From: Elusimicrobia bacterium RIFOXYB2_FULL_49_7
GTDB lineage: Bacteria > Fibrobacterota > OXYB2-FULL-49-7
Assembly (NCBI GenBank): GCA_001800515.1
Contig: MGVN01000129.1
Location: forward strand, 20,648-47,097
Direction: 5' to 3'
Length of the DNA stretch: 26,450 nucleotides
The translations under genes and the position numbers were made by a program. The first letter of the stretch is position 1; the number at the start of each line of letters is the position of its first letter. The notes below the pieces were generated by a model. The model saw nothing but the letters and a program-made list of their open reading frames with translations. It was not told the DNA's origin and ran no database searches. Positions 14,414 to 21,913 of the stretch are shown piece by piece.

Positions 14414-15122
14414 TCATCATCTCCTTCCAAGATTTTGTATCTGACGCGATTATGTTGATGCCTTCTTTTCCCATGCAGGCGATGAGATCCAGTATGCTGA
14501 GGTGCGGATCGAAGGGATTTCCCAGTTGCGGATAAGATTGTCTCCGGTAATCCATATAATCTACCGCAATGCCTGCTTGTTCAAAAAGGTCATGATTTAA
14601 ATAATTTAATGCACCATGTCCCGTCACATAGCGGGAGCCTTTAAAATGTTGGACAATCGCCAGGACTCGCTCGCTGCTTTTTCCTGAGATGTTTAATTCG
14701 GAGGATTTGAAGTATTGAGGTCGCAAACCGAAATATTGGCTGATTTGTTCAATCGCGTATTGATTAAAATCTGACAATAACAAGTACTCGCGTTGGTAGA
14801 TTTCTTCGGCCAGTGCATACATGTCATTGAAGAAAGGGGCTTTTTTATAGTTAAAATATAAGCTATGTAAATGCTTTTTCCGACATTGCCAAAAGTCCTG
14901 AATCTCCACTTGATTGATGATTTCCTTATCCCACTTGATGGGAAGCGTCATCCATTTGTTCCCCTGATCCGTGTGGATCCTGACCCGATTAATGAAACTG
15001 CCTCGAGACAATTGGACATCATCGTAATGCACATAGATATCACATAACCGGATTTGTTCAAAGATGCCTATCCAGGGAAAAAACATCGGCTGAGAGATAA
15101 CAACGGTTAAAGGAGATGGCAT
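14400..15122 (-). CDS. WbqC family protein
   Basis: The 240-residue sequence fits the WbqC-like family, found in O-antigen and related loci but without an established reaction that I can name with certainty. Typical blocks are the N-terminal ISQPMFFPWIG (9-19), the CDIYVHYDDVQ strand, the FINRVRI motif, KSSERVLAI, the YVTGHGA motif and the final LSILDLIACMG. There is no signal peptide or membrane span. Its presence together with an acyl carrier protein and an aminotransferase makes an amide-forming acyl transfer to the amino sugar a reasonable hypothesis, but this is inference only. The gene starts 10 bases after the B12 radical SAM gene and overlaps the next one by 14 bases. The ATG has no clear ribosome site. 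Confidence 0.85.
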   Translation of the reverse strand: MPSPLTVVISQPMFFPWIGIFEQIRLCDIYVHYDDVQLSRGSFINRVRIHTDQGNKWMTLPIKWDKEIINQVEIQDFWQCRKKHLHSLYFNYKKAPFFNDMYALAEEIYQREYLLLSDFNQYAIEQISQYFGLRPQYFKSSELNISGKSSERVLAIVQHFKGSRYVTGHGALNYLNHDLFEQAGIAVDYMDYRRQSYPQLGNPFDPHLSILDLIACMGKEGINIIASDTKSWKEMMNEKQ

Positions 15123-15132
15123 GATATGAACG

Positions 15133-16788
15133 CTATTTAAAGGGTAGGTGTGGTAAAAGGTCTTTTAAATCCGACTCATAGCTGGCAAACAGACGTGCCG
15201 CTTCCGGATTGTCAATAATTCGTGCACGTAGCATATCGCCATCTTGATGAGCCAGCTCAGCTTGTCCAATCTTTTCATAACAATAGATACGACAAGCAAT
15301 CGCAATAATATGAAAAGGGTAATGTTGAATGACACTGGAGAATTTATCAATAGCTTTTTCATAGCAGCCGTTGCGCATATTGTAATTATGAAAGAAATTA
15401 ACATCAATATTGGCATCATAAGCCAATTTGTTCAGTGCCATTGCTGATATTTCCGGGGTATCAAAATGCCGTTTGTACAAGTCTGTATTATCGTAAATGC
15501 TTAAAAGATCCTTTTCGCTGAGTACTCCATTTTTTATCAGCGTTTCTGACATCTCGGTTCCAAGAAAGGGGTAGGCAATGAAGAAATAAGCCCAATCAAT
15601 GGGCAATTCGCGGGCATAGCGAATAGTTTCTTGCATCATGGATTCATCTTCGCCGGGGTTGCCAAACATGAAGAATGCGTAAAGCGTGATGGCTCTTTTT
15701 CGGAAGTGGGCAGCCAGCCCTTTGGCTTTCTCCAAATCGACATTTTTCTTAATAACCTTTTTTTGCACATGCGCGCTGCCTGATTCGATCGCAATCACCG
15801 AAGAATCCATACCGTTTTCCGCCAAAGCATCAATCAGGTCGTTATTCAGAATCCCCACCGAAAAGCCATGAGGAAAATTAAATTTGAAATGAAGGCCGGT
15901 TTCTTTGATTCTTTGAAAAAGCAGATGGAAATGGTCTTTGTCAAAACCGAACAACTCATCATCAACGGCAATGGTGTTGATATTGAAACGGGTGATCAGG
16001 GTTCGAATATCTTCAATGATTTTATCAACGCTGCGGAGCAAGACCTTGCGTCCATGGATGACGCTGCCTGCACAAAATGTGCAACGGAAAAAGCAACCTC
16101 TGGAAATTTTGATATGAGCGGATCGCATGCCCGGTTCCCGAACAGACACGCCTCGTTCATGGGTCGCATAGTAATCCACATCAATCAAATCGTAAGCCGG
16201 CAGGGGCAATTCGTCCAGATTGGCAAACGGAGGGGCCAATGTCTCGAGCGGCCCGCCTTTAGTTAATAATCCGGGAATATTCGATGGTTTTATTCCTTTT
16301 TGCAAGGAATCGATGAGCGCACAAAAAGGCAATTCTCCTGCCCCCCGAATGATATAATCAATGGCTGGTTCGTCAATGAGCCGGTGCGCAAAAACCGTGG
16401 CATGCACTCCTCCTAGAACGATTTGCGTATGAGGCCATTTTTGCTTGATCAAAGAGAGAAGACGGAGGAGAGCGCCGTGCCCGAAGGAAACGGATACGGC
16501 TATGCCCACCAAATCTGGAATGTATTTTGATTTTTCGAGCAGTCCTTGCAGAAAGGACTCGGTGGAGGAAGGGGCACGATCCGGTTGGGTAAATAAACGA
16601 TAGATTTCCATACCGCCATCAATAATTTGGAATGTCAGGTCACTGAATCGGAGTCTGGCATAAGAGGTCAGCGTCATCAGACCCAATGGATAGGAGAAGC
16701 TGGGTGAATAATTATCGCTTTTCCGGGAAAGAAAGTCCTCGAGTGTCTTCAGCGGAGTGGCGACATTCTGAATGAATAAAATATTCAA
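15133..16788 (-). CDS. B12-binding-domain radical SAM protein with TPR-like tail, TTG start
   Basis: This 551-residue protein has the class B radical SAM layout. An N-terminal Rossmann domain of the cobalamin-binding type (about 1-180) includes LGGVHAT (125-131) and RGAGE (148-152). The radical SAM core has CFFRCTFC (C232, C236, C239), AVDDELFGFD and AIESGSA. A C-terminal part near 470-540 looks like a tetratricopeptide repeat. Homologues methylate unreactive carbons or do other radical chemistry. Some members do not bind cobalamin, and the usual DxHxxG loop is not evident here. The start is TTG at 16788, with a strong AGGAGAGAG leader. No usable ATG lies near. It may C-methylate a sugar or modify an acyl chain in this pathway. 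Confidence 0.85.
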   Translation of the reverse strand: MNILFIQNVATPLKTLEDFLSRKSDNYSPSFSYPLGLMTLTSYARLRFSDLTFQIIDGGMEIYRLFTQPDRAPSSTESFLQGLLEKSKYIPDLVGIAVSVSFGHGALLRLLSLIKQKWPHTQIVLGGVHATVFAHRLIDEPAIDYIIRGAGELPFCALIDSLQKGIKPSNIPGLLTKGGPLETLAPPFANLDELPLPAYDLIDVDYYATHERGVSVREPGMRSAHIKISRGCFFRCTFCAGSVIHGRKVLLRSVDKIIEDIRTLITRFNINTIAVDDELFGFDKDHFHLLFQRIKETGLHFKFNFPHGFSVGILNNDLIDALAENGMDSSVIAIESGSAHVQKKVIKKNVDLEKAKGLAAHFRKRAITLYAFFMFGNPGEDESMMQETIRYARELPIDWAYFFIAYPFLGTEMSETLIKNGVLSEKDLLSIYDNTDLYKRHFDTPEISAMALNKLAYDANIDVNFFHNYNMRNGCYEKAIDKFSSVIQHYPFHIIAIACRIYCYEKIGQAELAHQDGDMLRARIIDNPEAARLFASYESDLKDLLPHLPFK

Positions 16789-16806
16789 GCTCTCTCCTGA
16801 TTGCGT

Positions 16807-17322
16807 TTATAGTAAGGCTTTTCGTGCCGGATTGCCGCTCAATTTGCAATCGTCTCCCCATTCGCCGTACACGACGGAATTGGGGGTGACGACACAATAA
16901 TTTCCAAGCACCGTGCCGGGCATGATAATGCTTCCCGCGCCAATCCAGCACCCTTTGCCTATTTTGACCGGAAGATAACGGAGATTCGGGAGCTCGCTTC
17001 CCATGTCTTTCCGTTTGTCCGCATATTGTGCCAGGATAATGACCCCGGGAGCGATATGGGTAAAATCGCCCAGTTCCACGCCACCTTCTCCATAAATGAC
17101 ACTCCCGGCTGCAAGAACTACCTTTTCCCCGAATCGAACAAGACGATTATTGCGTGAACCGTATATATAGACGCCGGATTGAAAGGTGGAACCCTCTCCG
17201 ATAGTGATGGTGTCGGGATACTTTATGGTAACACTTTTTTCAATCAGAACATCATATTTCCTTTTTAGATAAAAAGTATTTTTCCAAAGTTTAAATGAAT
17301 GTTTGATATTCTTGAAAATCAT
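16807..17322 (-). CDS. Left-handed beta-helix (hexapeptide repeat) acyltransferase
   Basis: This 171-residue hexapeptide-repeat protein resembles the maltose/galactoside/sugar O-acetyltransferase group (WbbJ/LacA-like). The repeated [LIV]-G-x-x-x-x pattern is clear in IGEGSTFQSGV, FGEKVVLAAGSVI, LGDFTHIAPGVIIL, IGKGCWIGAGSII and MPGTVLGNYCVVT. It ends with LSGNPARKALL, the family's closing NPAR motif. The loop after HIAPGV is where such enzymes place a catalytic histidine. It lies 29 bases after the cytidylyltransferase gene and 18 bases before the B12 radical SAM gene. I infer that it adds an acetyl or similar group to a sugar hydroxyl or amine from acetyl-CoA. The substrate is not determinable from the sequence. 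Confidence 0.86.
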   Translation of the reverse strand: MIFKNIKHSFKLWKNTFYLKRKYDVLIEKSVTIKYPDTITIGEGSTFQSGVYIYGSRNNRLVRFGEKVVLAAGSVIYGEGGVELGDFTHIAPGVIILAQYADKRKDMGSELPNLRYLPVKIGKGCWIGAGSIIMPGTVLGNYCVVTPNSVVYGEWGDDCKLSGNPARKALL

Positions 17323-17351
17323 ATTTCATTCTCTTAAATGTTAGGGAGGGG

Positions 17352-18146
17352 TTAGTGTCCAAATCCATTTGGCCATACCTTCCAGAAAGCTTTTCGATCT
17401 TTCCAAAGACCGTTAAGATGATCCATATCTCTTAAAGTATCCATACAGGCCCAGGTACCCGTGTGTTTATAAACCATCAGCTGGTTTTCTTTAGCCAACT
17501 GTTCCAATGCACCATATTCCAGATCGCATTGTTCATCCTTATTAAGATAATTAAAAATATTTCGATGAAAAACAAAAAAGCCTCCGTTAATGAAGCCGGG
17601 AGCATCCTTTGGTTTTTCCCGGAATTCCTCCACTTGATTCCCGTTGATTTTCAGTTCGCCGAACTGGGAAGCCATATTGATGCCGGTCAGAGTGGCCATT
17701 TTTTTGTGGGAACGGTGAAAGTCGATTAGCTGGGGAAGGTTGATATCTGCCAGACCGTCTCCATAGGTCACTAGGAATTCTTCTGAGTCGATATATCGTT
17801 CAACATGTTTCAGTCTGGCCCCCTTCAGCGTTTTTTCTCCCGTATCGACTAGGGTGACGCGCCAACCTGTTTCCTGGTGTGCATGATGGATGACAGTTTT
17901 TTCGGGAGAGCCTAATTCCAGGGTAAAATCATTATTTAAGAATTCGTAATTATAAAAATATTTCTTAATCATGTCCCCTTTGTATCCTAAAGCAAGGACA
18001 AAATCTTTGAAACCATAATGGGAATAATACTTCATGATATGCCACAAAATGGGTTTGTTTCCGATATAGACCATGGGTTTCGGGCGAAATTCGGTTTCTT
18101 CCCGTAATCGGGTTCCCAGTCCGCCGCAAAGGATTACGACTTTCAT
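17352..18146 (-). CDS. rfbF: Glucose-1-phosphate cytidylyltransferase
   Basis: The enzyme forms CDP-glucose from glucose-1-phosphate and CTP, the entry step to CDP-6-deoxyhexoses. The 264-residue protein shows the nucleotide-binding loop LCGGLGTRLREET, then RPKPMVYIG, PILWHIMKYYSHYGF and VTYGDGLADIN, and the sugar-site block INGGFFVFHRN. This is the classic RfbF wording. The frame extends to 18158, but the ATG at 18146 is chosen: a GGGAGATG leader sits just before it and it forms an ATGA overlap with the epimerase-like stop. It is the fourth gene of the CDP-sugar set headed by rfbG. CDP-glucose 4,6-dehydratase three genes upstream provides the next enzymatic step. Confidence 0.94.
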   Translation of the reverse strand: MKVVILCGGLGTRLREETEFRPKPMVYIGNKPILWHIMKYYSHYGFKDFVLALGYKGDMIKKYFYNYEFLNNDFTLELGSPEKTVIHHAHQETGWRVTLVDTGEKTLKGARLKHVERYIDSEEFLVTYGDGLADINLPQLIDFHRSHKKMATLTGINMASQFGELKINGNQVEEFREKPKDAPGFINGGFFVFHRNIFNYLNKDEQCDLEYGALEQLAKENQLMVYKHTGTWACMDTLRDMDHLNGLWKDRKAFWKVWPNGFGH

Positions 18147-18673
18147 AGCATCTCCCATTGTTGGTCTTTATGATTCACATTGAATGGCTCTTTCAGGGTC
18201 GGCCATTGTATTTTGAGTGCAGGATCATCCCATCGAACGCCGCATGCCAAGTCTGCATGATATTCTTCTCCCATCATGTAATGGAGTTCTACGCCATCAT
18301 CCAGCGTCAGAAAACCATGTGCACACCCTTTTGGGATATAGAAGGCTTTCCGATTTTCCGCAGACAGAATGGCGCTATGCCATGTCAAATAGGTTGAAGA
18401 ATCATGTCGCAGATCAACAATGACATCAAATACCTCCCCGGCCGTGCAGCGAACCAGTTTGACCTCTTCGTAAGGTGCTTGCTGATAGTGCATGCCTCGC
18501 AAGGTTCCCTTTTTGGTGTTGTAGGAGGTATTACACTGAGGGAAATAAGTCTGAAGTCCCCTTGCCTTGAATTCCTTTTCGCAATAGGTCCGGGCAAAGA
18601 GACCCCGTTTATCTATGGAGGGTTCCGGTGAAATCAGATAGGCCCCTTTGAGGGGTGTTTCAGTAAAAATCAT
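18143..18673 (-). CDS. dTDP-4-dehydrorhamnose 3,5-epimerase (RmlC) family protein, probably for a CDP-sugar
   Basis: This 176-residue cupin epimerase has the RGMHYQ motif with the catalytic base H62, the KLVRCTAGEVFDVIVDLR strand and IPKGCAHGFLTL. It ends in Y132/Y138 and WDDPALKIQWP, all typical of RmlC. RmlC itself epimerises dTDP-4-keto-6-deoxyglucose at C3 and C5. In this gene set, with rfbF, rfbG and a C-methyltransferase, the substrate is more likely a C-methylated CDP-4-keto sugar. Such RmlC relatives may epimerise C5 only. A longer frame reaches 18721, but the ATG at 18673 is preferred because the first residues MIFTETPLKG match the family start and overlap the preceding stop in an ATGA. 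Confidence 0.88.
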   Translation of the reverse strand: MIFTETPLKGAYLISPEPSIDKRGLFARTYCEKEFKARGLQTYFPQCNTSYNTKKGTLRGMHYQQAPYEEVKLVRCTAGEVFDVIVDLRHDSSTYLTWHSAILSAENRKAFYIPKGCAHGFLTLDDGVELHYMMGEEYHADLACGVRWDDPALKIQWPTLKEPFNVNHKDQQWEML

Positions 18674-19908
18674 TCGAGCACCTGAAGGGAAGGAATGGCA
18701 ACGACAAACCGGCCGCCCCATTCACGGATAAAAGCCATCTGTTCCATGACCTCTTTTTTCAGGTTCCAGGGGAGAATGAAGAGAAAGTCCGGCTGTTCCG
18801 CTTTGATTTTTTCAACGGAAAAGATGGGGATATGCGTGCCAGGCAGAAAACGGCCTGACTTATGGGGATTGCGATCCACGGTAAAGGGGAGAAGATCGGT
18901 CCGGATGCCGCAGTAGTTGAGCAGTGTGTTTCCCTTGGCCGGTGCGCCGTATCCGGCCACCTTCTTTCCGGTTTCTTTGGCGTCAATCAAGAAGCGGAGC
19001 AGATTTCGTTTGACGGTTTCAACCTGTGCGGTGAATTGGGCATAGCGATCGGGCTGATCCAGACCAAAGACCTTTTCCTTTTCCAAGACGCACTGCACGG
19101 ACGGGGACACGTTTGCCAGCGCAGCGCCGGTATGAGCCGCATAAATTCGGAGCGAGCCGCCATGCGTGGGCAGTTCATCCACATCAAAGAGGGTTAGTCC
19201 GAATTCCTGGAATAAGGGAATAAGCGGCAACAGGCCCAGATAAGAAAAGTGTTCATGATAAATGGTGTCAAACTGGTTTTCTTGTATCATGGAGAGAACA
19301 TGCGGGAATTCCAGGGTGATGACCCCTTCGGGTTTAAGGGCCATGGCAAGTGCTTCCACAAATTCCCGGAGATTAGGGTTATGTGCCAGCACATTGTTTC
19401 CTGCAATCAAATCAGCCAATCGACCGTCGGAGACCAACTGTTTGGCAAAAACAGAATCAAAAAAACAGATTTCCGTTGGAATGCCTTTTTGCTGGGCAAC
19501 CTTGGCTGTGGCGGCTGCGGGTTCCACGCCCAAGACCGGAATCTCTTTTTCCTTGAAATACTGGAGCAGGTATCCGTCATTACTGGCCACTTCCATGACA
19601 AAGCTTTTTTGTCCCAATTTAAAACGGTCAGCTACGATGTCCGCATATCGTTTGCAATGATCAAGCCAGGAGGTCGAATACGAGGAAAAATAAGCATATT
19701 CTTCATTGAAAATATCCGCAGCTTTTTCAAATTCGGGTAGCTGGACCAAATGGCATTTTTCGCAATGGTACAAATCCAAAGGATAGGTGGCTTCCATTTG
19801 CTGCAGTGCCTGGGCCGTGAGATAAGCGTTGGACAGCGGCTGGTTTCCCAGAGAAAGAAAGGGGGCGCGCAGTTCGCTTAGGCAGCCGCGACAGATTAAT
19901 TCATTCAT
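18670..19908 (-). CDS. SAM-dependent sugar C-methyltransferase (TylC3/NovU-like)
   Basis: Members of this family add a methyl branch at C3 (or C5) of a keto-deoxy nucleotide sugar. The protein has three parts. A zinc-binding N-terminal domain carries CRGC and CEKC. The Rossmann domain shows VMEVASNDGYLLQYF and IAGNNVLAHNPN. The C-terminal domain has YHEHFSYLGL, with the histidine pair proposed to act as base, then GGSLRIYA, VAGYGAPAKGNTLL and LPWNLKKEVM. This arrangement is that of TylC3/TcaB9-like C-methyltransferases. A frame three codons longer (19917) exists. The ATG at 19908 is chosen because it forms an ATGA overlap with the rfbG stop, the pattern repeated at the next two genes. With rfbG upstream and the epimerase-like gene downstream it implies a C-methyl-branched CDP-sugar. 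Confidence 0.92.
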   Translation of the reverse strand: MNELICRGCLSELRAPFLSLGNQPLSNAYLTAQALQQMEATYPLDLYHCEKCHLVQLPEFEKAADIFNEEYAYFSSYSTSWLDHCKRYADIVADRFKLGQKSFVMEVASNDGYLLQYFKEKEIPVLGVEPAAATAKVAQQKGIPTEICFFDSVFAKQLVSDGRLADLIAGNNVLAHNPNLREFVEALAMALKPEGVITLEFPHVLSMIQENQFDTIYHEHFSYLGLLPLIPLFQEFGLTLFDVDELPTHGGSLRIYAAHTGAALANVSPSVQCVLEKEKVFGLDQPDRYAQFTAQVETVKRNLLRFLIDAKETGKKVAGYGAPAKGNTLLNYCGIRTDLLPFTVDRNPHKSGRFLPGTHIPIFSVEKIKAEQPDFLFILPWNLKKEVMEQMAFIREWGGRFVVAIPSLQVLE

Positions 19909-20984
19909 AGTTTGCATGCCGTGAAATAGTGGCGTATGGTGTCAATTCTGCTGCGGAAAAGATCGGCCGACGAAAGCTGATCCATTTCCCGGTATTCCAA
20001 AACGGTCTGTTGAACGGTTTTTTTAAATCCCAAAACAGGTTTCCATTTCAAGCGTTCATGGGCTTTGTTGCTGTTGAGTCGCAGATATCGCGCTTCGTGG
20101 GGTGCGGTGCGACGGGCTGCTGTTTGGATATCGCCGCAACCCCATTCTGCAATAATGGTTTTTGCCAGTTCTTCCACGGTTTTTGCCTGGGAGGCAAGGG
20201 GGCCAAAGTTCCATGCGCCGCTATATTCTTTTCCTTCATCGGCCAGCGCCGCACCCAGGAGAAGATAGCCGTGAAGCGGCTCCAGAACATGCTGCCAGGG
20301 TCGCACTGACTCGGGATGTCTCAGCAGAATAGGTTTTTTTGTTTGAAGGGAACGGATGCAGTCCGGGACAATGCGGTTCATGGCCCAGTCGCCTCCGCCC
20401 ATGACATTGCCTGCTCTGGCGGTGGCGATGGCGGCTTTATTTTTTTCCTGAAAGAAGGAGCGGAAATAAGATTGTGTTACAATTTCAGCGCCTGCCTTGG
20501 AGGCGCTGTAGGGATCGTGCCCGCCGAGTGGCGAATTTTCGGGAAAGGGGTATTGGTTTTCTGGGTTTTCATACACTTTATCGGTGGTGATGATCACGCA
20601 GGCTTTCACGGACGGGGTGGCACGGATCGCTTCCAGCACATTCAGGGTACCCATGACATTGACATCAAATGTGTCACGAGGTTTCTGATAGGATTCGAGA
20701 ACAAGGGGTTGGGCGGCCAGATGGAAGACAAAAGTCGGTTTGGCCTTTAGCATGGCTTTTTTCAAACGGCCCAGATCGCGGATGTCGGCATCTGTATGGT
20801 GAATTTTCTGACTCAGTCCGCAGGCGTGAAAATGGCTTTTTTTCAGGGCAGGCAGGGCATAGCCGTTCACATTCGCGCCCAAATGCAAAAGAGCCATGGA
20901 GAGCCATGAACCCTTAAAACCAGTGTCACCGGTCAGCAAGACAAGTTTATTTTTATATAAGTTTAATTTCATGGTGTTTTGCAT
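19905..20984 (-). CDS. rfbG: CDP-glucose 4,6-dehydratase
   Basis: The enzyme makes CDP-4-keto-6-deoxyglucose from CDP-glucose with bound NAD. The 359-residue SDR protein has the dinucleotide loop TGDTGFKGSWL (18-28), FHLAAQPLV (87-95), ITTDKVYEN (132-140) with the catalytic TDK triplet, and YSASK (159-163). Further family blocks are RAGNVMGGGDW and RPWQHVLEPLHGYLLL. TGFKGSWL and DKVY are distinctive for RfbG rather than dTDP-glucose dehydratases. It is the first gene of the long minus-strand run. Two starts are possible, 20984 and 20972, neither with a good ribosome site. A sigma-54-like element ends 25 bases upstream of the longer start. Confidence 0.95.
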   Translation of the reverse strand: MQNTMKLNLYKNKLVLLTGDTGFKGSWLSMALLHLGANVNGYALPALKKSHFHACGLSQKIHHTDADIRDLGRLKKAMLKAKPTFVFHLAAQPLVLESYQKPRDTFDVNVMGTLNVLEAIRATPSVKACVIITTDKVYENPENQYPFPENSPLGGHDPYSASKAGAEIVTQSYFRSFFQEKNKAAIATARAGNVMGGGDWAMNRIVPDCIRSLQTKKPILLRHPESVRPWQHVLEPLHGYLLLGAALADEGKEYSGAWNFGPLASQAKTVEELAKTIIAEWGCGDIQTAARRTAPHEARYLRLNSNKAHERLKWKPVLGFKKTVQQTVLEYREMDQLSSADLFRSRIDTIRHYFTACKL

Positions 20985-21009
20985 TCTTACAAAACGCTTT
21001 AACTTTTAA

Positions 21010-21025
21010 TGCAATATTAATGCCA
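21010..21025 (-). promoter_or_regulatory. Candidate sigma-54 promoter of the CDP-sugar/tailoring gene run
   Basis: The minus strand reads TGGCATTAATATTGCA. It matches the sigma-54 consensus TGGCACG-N4-TTGCW at TGGCA and TTGCA, with GG and GC exactly ten bases apart. Transcription would start near base 1000 of the 20-kb block (about 21000), some 15 bases before the rfbG start at 20984. It is the only such element in the 155-base gap 20985-21139. No convincing sigma-70 promoter competes with it. This is the strongest promoter call in the window, though motif-based. Confidence 0.5.
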
Positions 21026-21050
21026 CTTTTAGGGAGACTGACTCAGATTT

Positions 21051-21115
21051 ATTGTAAAGTATTGTGATATATTGCGTTCTGCGGAGTTCCGAAAGGTGAT
21101 GTAACTTGATATCAA
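21051..21115. promoter_or_regulatory. Possible upstream activator region: phased ATTG repeats and a palindrome
   Basis: ATTG occurs on the plus strand at 21051, 21061 and 21071, exactly one helical turn apart. A perfect palindrome TTGATATCAA lies at 21106-21115. Both are 26-105 bases upstream of the sigma-54-like element, the place where enhancer-binding activators usually bind. No known activator site is recognised, and short repeats of this kind arise by chance. Confidence 0.22.
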
Positions 21116-21139
21116 TGCTTTAGATACGGAAAAATATTC

Positions 21140-21913
21140 CTATGCATCATACCCGAATATCTTGAAATCATCCTGATAACGGACAAGGAGTTTATTTCGC
21201 AAGCCCTGTTCCAGATCCGGAGAAGACTTTTTTTTATCCGAGCGGTTGAGGTGAGGAATGGCGGTATTAATTTTCAGATGGTTGAATACCGGGGCCAAGT
21301 CAATGTCGAGGTGTTCAAACCGGCAAATGCGATCCATTGGTTTGTTGGAGTATTTATGCCTGATGTAGTCGACTTGCGGTCGAACGATTTCCGTTTGACC
21401 GACTGCGTCAAAGTATTCCTCTAAAGACATGCTATGGAGATGCGGAAATTTCTTATAAACATATCCTTGGTAGAGAGGATCCGCATGATATCGATAGGAA
21501 CTGATGAAGCGATCGATTGGATTGCGTACTACCGTAAAAGTGAAATAGGCTTCCCAGGTCTGAGCGTGAACCATATCCGTGGGCGTTCCATGATCGGCCG
21601 GACCATCCGGAAGCCCAAGCGCCTTTTTAACGCTGGTTCCTGCCCCTTTGGGAATGTGAACAAATAGAAACTTTCTTGTATGATCGATATTGATGGTTTT
21701 TTCCTGGAAAGGTTGAAGCCGGTTGACTTTCTTGAAGAGGGCCGTCAGGGATTTATCAAAGTCGGCCAATTCGGATGTGTTTTGCAGGCTGGGGCGATAA
21801 TCGCGGTAGTAAGCAAATGCCTGGATGATTTTCTTTTTTTCAATTAATTGGATTAACGCATTCGTGAAATCATTCGCATTGGCAGGCTGATTTTGTAAAA
21901 GAGGTGGCATCAT
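21140..21913 (-). CDS. Sulfotransferase family 2 protein
   Basis: This is a 257-residue PAPS-dependent sulfotransferase of the carbohydrate type (sulfotransferase family 2). The 5'-phosphosulfate loop reads FVHIPKGAGTS (84-94), with glycine where most members have threonine (HIPKTAGTS). The 3'-phosphate site is TVVRNPIDRFISSYR (127-141). The C-terminal YQDDFKIFGYD is the typical family end (YxxDxxxFGY). It would transfer sulfate to a glycan hydroxyl in the cytoplasm or at the membrane. The first 70 residues are less conserved. AGGA lies eight bases before the ATG at 21913, and a second ATG follows at once. It is transcribed in the same direction as the sugar run but is separated from rfbG by 155 bases with no clear terminator hairpin. 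It may modify the glycan made next door. Confidence 0.85.
   Translation of the reverse strand: MMPPLLQNQPANANDFTNALIQLIEKKKIIQAFAYYRDYRPSLQNTSELADFDKSLTALFKKVNRLQPFQEKTINIDHTRKFLFVHIPKGAGTSVKKALGLPDGPADHGTPTDMVHAQTWEAYFTFTVVRNPIDRFISSYRYHADPLYQGYVYKKFPHLHSMSLEEYFDAVGQTEIVRPQVDYIRHKYSNKPMDRICRFEHLDIDLAPVFNHLKINTAIPHLNRSDKKKSSPDLEQGLRNKLLVRYQDDFKIFGYDA

Noticed and set aside
18674..18721. Longer start of the RmlC-like gene
   Set aside because: The added residues are cysteine- and proline-rich, overlap the methyltransferase gene and precede the conserved family start at 18673.
19249..19740. A 163-codon open frame on the plus strand opposite the C-methyltransferase gene
   Set aside because: It is antisense to a gene with clear family motifs, has no recognisable domain and no ribosome site.
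20316..20750. A 144-codon plus-strand frame opposite rfbG
   Set aside because: It is antisense to the catalytic core of the dehydratase and lacks any family signature.
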